Below are positions 61,705 through 64,000 of a DNA stretch of 64,000 bases, piece after piece. The first letter of the stretch is position 1. Each line of letters opens with the position of its first letter. Under the pieces are notes generated by a model. The model ran no database searches. It was not told where the DNA came from and saw only the letters and a program-made list of their open reading frames with translations. The stretch covers positions 1-64,000 of the forward strand of contig JABARS010000021.1 in the NCBI GenBank assembly GCA_019187085.1, read 5' to 3'. Origin of the DNA: Pseudorhodoplanes sp. (GTDB taxonomy: Bacteria > Pseudomonadota > Alphaproteobacteria > Rhizobiales > Xanthobacteraceae). The position numbers and the translations under genes are program-made.

Positions 61705-62493
61705 TCAGTGAAATTCGGCGACCGCCGCAATCAGGCGCTCGATGTCTTCCGGACGCGACAGGCGATGATCGCCGTCCTTGATCAGGGTGAAAACGACATC
61801 CTCGCGCGCCAGGAGCGTCACCAGCTCGGCGGCATGCTGCCAAGGCACGTCGCGGTCCTTCACCCCTTGCAGGATGCGGACCGGACAGCCGGTCTCGATC
61901 AGCCCACCCATGATCAGATGCCGGCGGCCGTCCTCGATCAGCCGGCGCGTCACGAGATAGGGCTCGTCGGAATATTCCGACGGCACCGTCCACGATCCCC
62001 TCTCCTCGATCTGCCGCCTGATCTCGGGCGTGAAGCGCTGCCACATCAGGACTTCGGTGAAGTCGGGGGCCGGTGCCACCAGCACCATGCCGCAGGGACG
62101 TGCCGGCGCGGCTTCGCCGTTCGCAGCACCTTGCGCCAGCGCGCGCGCCAGAAGCAGCGCCATCCACCCGCCCATGGACGAGCCGACGACGACCTGCGGT
62201 CCGCGGCAGAAGCTCCGGAATACGGCGAGCGATTCCTCCAGCCAGCGGCCGATGCTGCCCTCGGCGATGGCACCGCCGGATTCGCCGTGCCCGGAATAGT
62301 CGAAGCGCACGCAGCCGCGCCCCTGAGCGGCGGCCCAGGCGTCGAGCGCCTCGATTTTCGTTCCGCGCATGTCGGACATGAAACCGCCGAGCCAGAACAC
62401 GCCCGGCCCCGCGCCTTCGCGCACCCGCACCGCGATGCGCCGCGCGTCCGCGCCCGTTCCAACATCGATATGTTTCAGGCTAACGTCGCTCAT
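61705..62493 (-). CDS. Alpha/beta hydrolase
   Basis: A 262-residue alpha/beta hydrolase. The nucleophile elbow is GSSMGGW near residue 104, the acid is probably in LQGVKDRDVPW near residue 211, and the His in DGDHRLS near residue 242. The pattern (WLGGFMSDMRGTKIEALDAWA) resembles ABHD10-type thioesterases/esterases. It is on the same strand as the enoyl-CoA hydratase, 176 bases upstream, so they may share a transcript. The substrate is unknown. Confidence 0.85.
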   Translation of the reverse strand: MSDVSLKHIDVGTGADARRIAVRVREGAGPGVFWLGGFMSDMRGTKIEALDAWAAAQGRGCVRFDYSGHGESGGAIAEGSIGRWLEESLAVFRSFCRGPQVVVGSSMGGWMALLLARALAQGAANGEAAPARPCGMVLVAPAPDFTEVLMWQRFTPEIRRQIEERGSWTVPSEYSDEPYLVTRRLIEDGRRHLIMGGLIETGCPVRILQGVKDRDVPWQHAAELVTLLAREDVVFTLIKDGDHRLSRPEDIERLIAAVAEFH

Positions 62494-62618
62494 CGTCCTG
62501 ATTCGCAGCGATCCGCCGACCGATCATCCGGTTTCCCAGCGATGCCCGAATCTGTTTCGCCGCAAGCCGGCGTCAGCGCAAGAGGATATTGCCGCGGACT
62601 CCACCGGGAATTTGCGGC

Positions 62619-63914
62619 ATGAGCAACCAAGCGCGCATCCCGCTGGACGCCGTGCGGCGGCTTGCCGGCGCGACCGTCCTTCTCCTCGCCCCCAAACCCG
62701 ACGACGAACGGGCGGCGCAGTCGGCGCTCGACATCGCCTTCGCGCTGCAGAAGGCCGGCGCCCGCGCGATCGTCGCGAGCCGGCGCGGGCCGCTCGTCGA
62801 CAGGCTGCAGGCCGCCGGGATCGCGTGGCGAGCGCTTTCCCACGACAGCGTCAATCCTTTCCGCCTGCGCGCGAACGCGCGACGGCTCGAGCGGCTGATC
62901 CTCGCCGAGCGCGTCGACATCGTGCATGCGTACAGCGCCGGCGGCGCCTGGAGCGCGCTGGCGGCGACGGAAAAGCTTCCGGTCTGGCTCGTCACCGCAT
63001 TCCCCGACGCGGTGCCGGCGCGGTTCTCGCTGCGGACATTCTATTGGGGCGCGCTCGCACGCGGCGACAAGGTCATCGCGCATTCCTCGTTCGTGGCGGG
63101 CCCCACCATCCGGCGCTTCAACATCGCGCGCGACCGCGTGGCGATCGTGCCGGAAGCGGTCGATGCCGACATGTTCAATCCCGCGACGATGCGCCCGGAA
63201 CGCGTGCTGGCGCTGCGCAAGCTCTGGAACGTGCCGAACGGCAACCGCGTCATCCTGGTGCCGGGCCCGCTCGCGCCCGCCGAAGGGCAGGACGTGCTGA
63301 TCGAGGCTGCGGCCATGACGCCGCCGCACCTGTTGCGCGACGTCACGTTCGTCCTGATCGGAGAGACCCGCGCGCACCGCCGCTATGCGCGCGCGCTTTC
63401 GGCGAGCGCCCGGCGCCGTCGCATCGCGCCGCTGTTCGTGCGGCCGGGCGCATGCACCGACTGGCCGGCGGCGCTCGCGGCCGCCGATTTCGTCGTCATG
63501 CCGGCGGTCACGCAACGCCTCTACGGCGACCCGATCCCGCAATCGCAGACGATGGCGCGCCCGGTGATCGCCTCCGCCGCGGGCATCCTGCCGGAGCACC
63601 TGCTGGCGCCGCCGCGGATGCCGAAATCGCTGCGCACGGGCTGGATCGTGCCGCCCGGCGACCCGCAGGCACTCGCCGAAACGCTGACCGAGGCCATCTC
63701 CCTCGATCTGGCCGGCTACCGGGCGCTGGCCGCCCGCGCCCGCCGGTTCGCGGAATTCATGTTTTCGCCGCAAAACGTTGCCGCTTCGGTCCTCAAAATT
63801 TATAATGAATTATTGGAAGGCAATCCTGACACATTGCATACGCAGGTAAGACCGACTATCAATCCATTCGACGCCGCCGCGACCCCGTATCTCGTTCCGC
63901 GCGCTCCGCACTAA
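62619..63914 (+). CDS. GT4-like glycosyltransferase
   Basis: A 431-residue protein with the two-domain GT-B layout: N-terminal Rossmann (ATVLLLAPKPDDERAAQSALDIAFALQKAGARAIVASRRG) and C-terminal domain with VILVPGPLAPAEGQDVLIEAA and a nucleotide-sugar region (VVMPAVTQRLYGDPIPQSQTMARPVIAS). The loop DPIPQSQTMARPVIA has the E-x7-E position altered (no second Glu visible), so the activity is less sure. The ATG at 62619 is chosen over an upstream ATG. It may act in lipopolysaccharide or exopolysaccharide synthesis; that is inference. Confidence 0.8.
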   Translation: MSNQARIPLDAVRRLAGATVLLLAPKPDDERAAQSALDIAFALQKAGARAIVASRRGPLVDRLQAAGIAWRALSHDSVNPFRLRANARRLERLILAERVDIVHAYSAGGAWSALAATEKLPVWLVTAFPDAVPARFSLRTFYWGALARGDKVIAHSSFVAGPTIRRFNIARDRVAIVPEAVDADMFNPATMRPERVLALRKLWNVPNGNRVILVPGPLAPAEGQDVLIEAAAMTPPHLLRDVTFVLIGETRAHRRYARALSASARRRRIAPLFVRPGACTDWPAALAAADFVVMPAVTQRLYGDPIPQSQTMARPVIASAAGILPEHLLAPPRMPKSLRTGWIVPPGDPQALAETLTEAISLDLAGYRALAARARRFAEFMFSPQNVAASVLKIYNELLEGNPDTLHTQVRPTINPFDAAATPYLVPRAPH

Positions 63915-63939
63915 CGCAGCCAATATTTTCGAGGTGTTC

Positions 63940-64000
63940 GTGGCATCCGGTTCCGCCGCCCGTCTTTTGTCCGAGAGCCAGCCACACGGTCTGCTGTTTG
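63940..64000 (+). CDS. Start of a truncated reading frame at the window edge
   Basis: A GTG at 63940 with GAGG five bases upstream opens a frame that runs to the end of the window (about 20 codons, MASGSAARLLSESQPHG). Too short to identify; the continuation lies outside the window. Confidence 0.35.
   Translation, partial: MASGSAARLLSESQPHGLLF

Overview
This is a high-GC chromosomal window from an alphaproteobacterium, most likely of the order Hyphomicrobiales (Rhizobiales) and close to the Bradyrhizobium/Rhodopseudomonas/Xanthobacteraceae group. The reasons are the gene order (rpsT-dnaA-dnaN-recF-gyrB; nfu-tsaB-rimI-fur-miaB-phoH-ybeY-corC-lnt-XRE-metK-trmB; rimP-nusA-ylxR-infB-rbfA-truB-rpsO-pnp; fabI-fabB-fabA divergent from irr), an Irr protein with an N-terminal heme-regulatory Cys-Pro motif, and several families of palindromic intergenic repeats. 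Placement below the order is inference. No tRNA, rRNA or CRISPR array was seen.

Layout. 1-6.4 kb: a small membrane protein, MsrA, a secreted GlcG-like protein, a MaeB-type malic enzyme, a DapA-family aldolase and rpsT with promoter, leader hairpin and terminator. 6.4-14.1 kb: a 1.1-kb gene-free stretch, then dnaA, dnaN, recF, gyrB. 14.1-24.4 kb: mixed metabolism and unknowns (glutamine-synthetase-like enzyme next to a Rieske oxygenase, MBL hydrolase, adenosine kinase, trpS, Usp, Nfu). 24.5-35 kb: a long co-directional run for tRNA modification, RNA processing, envelope lipoprotein maturation and SAM synthesis, including Fur/Mur and an XRE regulator beside metK. 36.2-46.4 kb: the nusA-infB translation operon ending in rpsO and pnp. 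46.4-49.7 kb: divergent oxyR-katG. 49.6-52.9 kb: the accessory part, made of palindromic repeats and an IS1595-type element (50317-52541) with 36-bp inverted repeats, a transposase and small passenger genes. 52.9-56.5 kb: type II fatty acid synthesis divergent from irr. 56.6-64 kb: an SH3 protein, a hydroxyacid dehydrogenase, a ThiF/MoeB-like enzyme, a degenerate trypsin-fold protein, enoyl-CoA hydratase, an alpha/beta hydrolase and a glycosyltransferase.

The core genes form replication initiation, translation and RNA-decay, and iron/peroxide-response blocks (fur, irr, oxyR-katG).

The most interesting non-routine signals are: (1) an intergenic palindromic repeat that has become part of the truB coding sequence, with a second copy of the same family at 52.8 kb for comparison; (2) the IS1595 element, whose passenger protein carries an R-x4-H motif of HEPN type beside two small genes; (3) shared GCAATG/CATTGC motifs in front of both the XRE regulator and metK; (4) a trypsin-fold protein and a ThiF-family enzyme that lack the usual catalytic or zinc residues; and (5) a terminator-like leader in front of rimP-nusA-infB.
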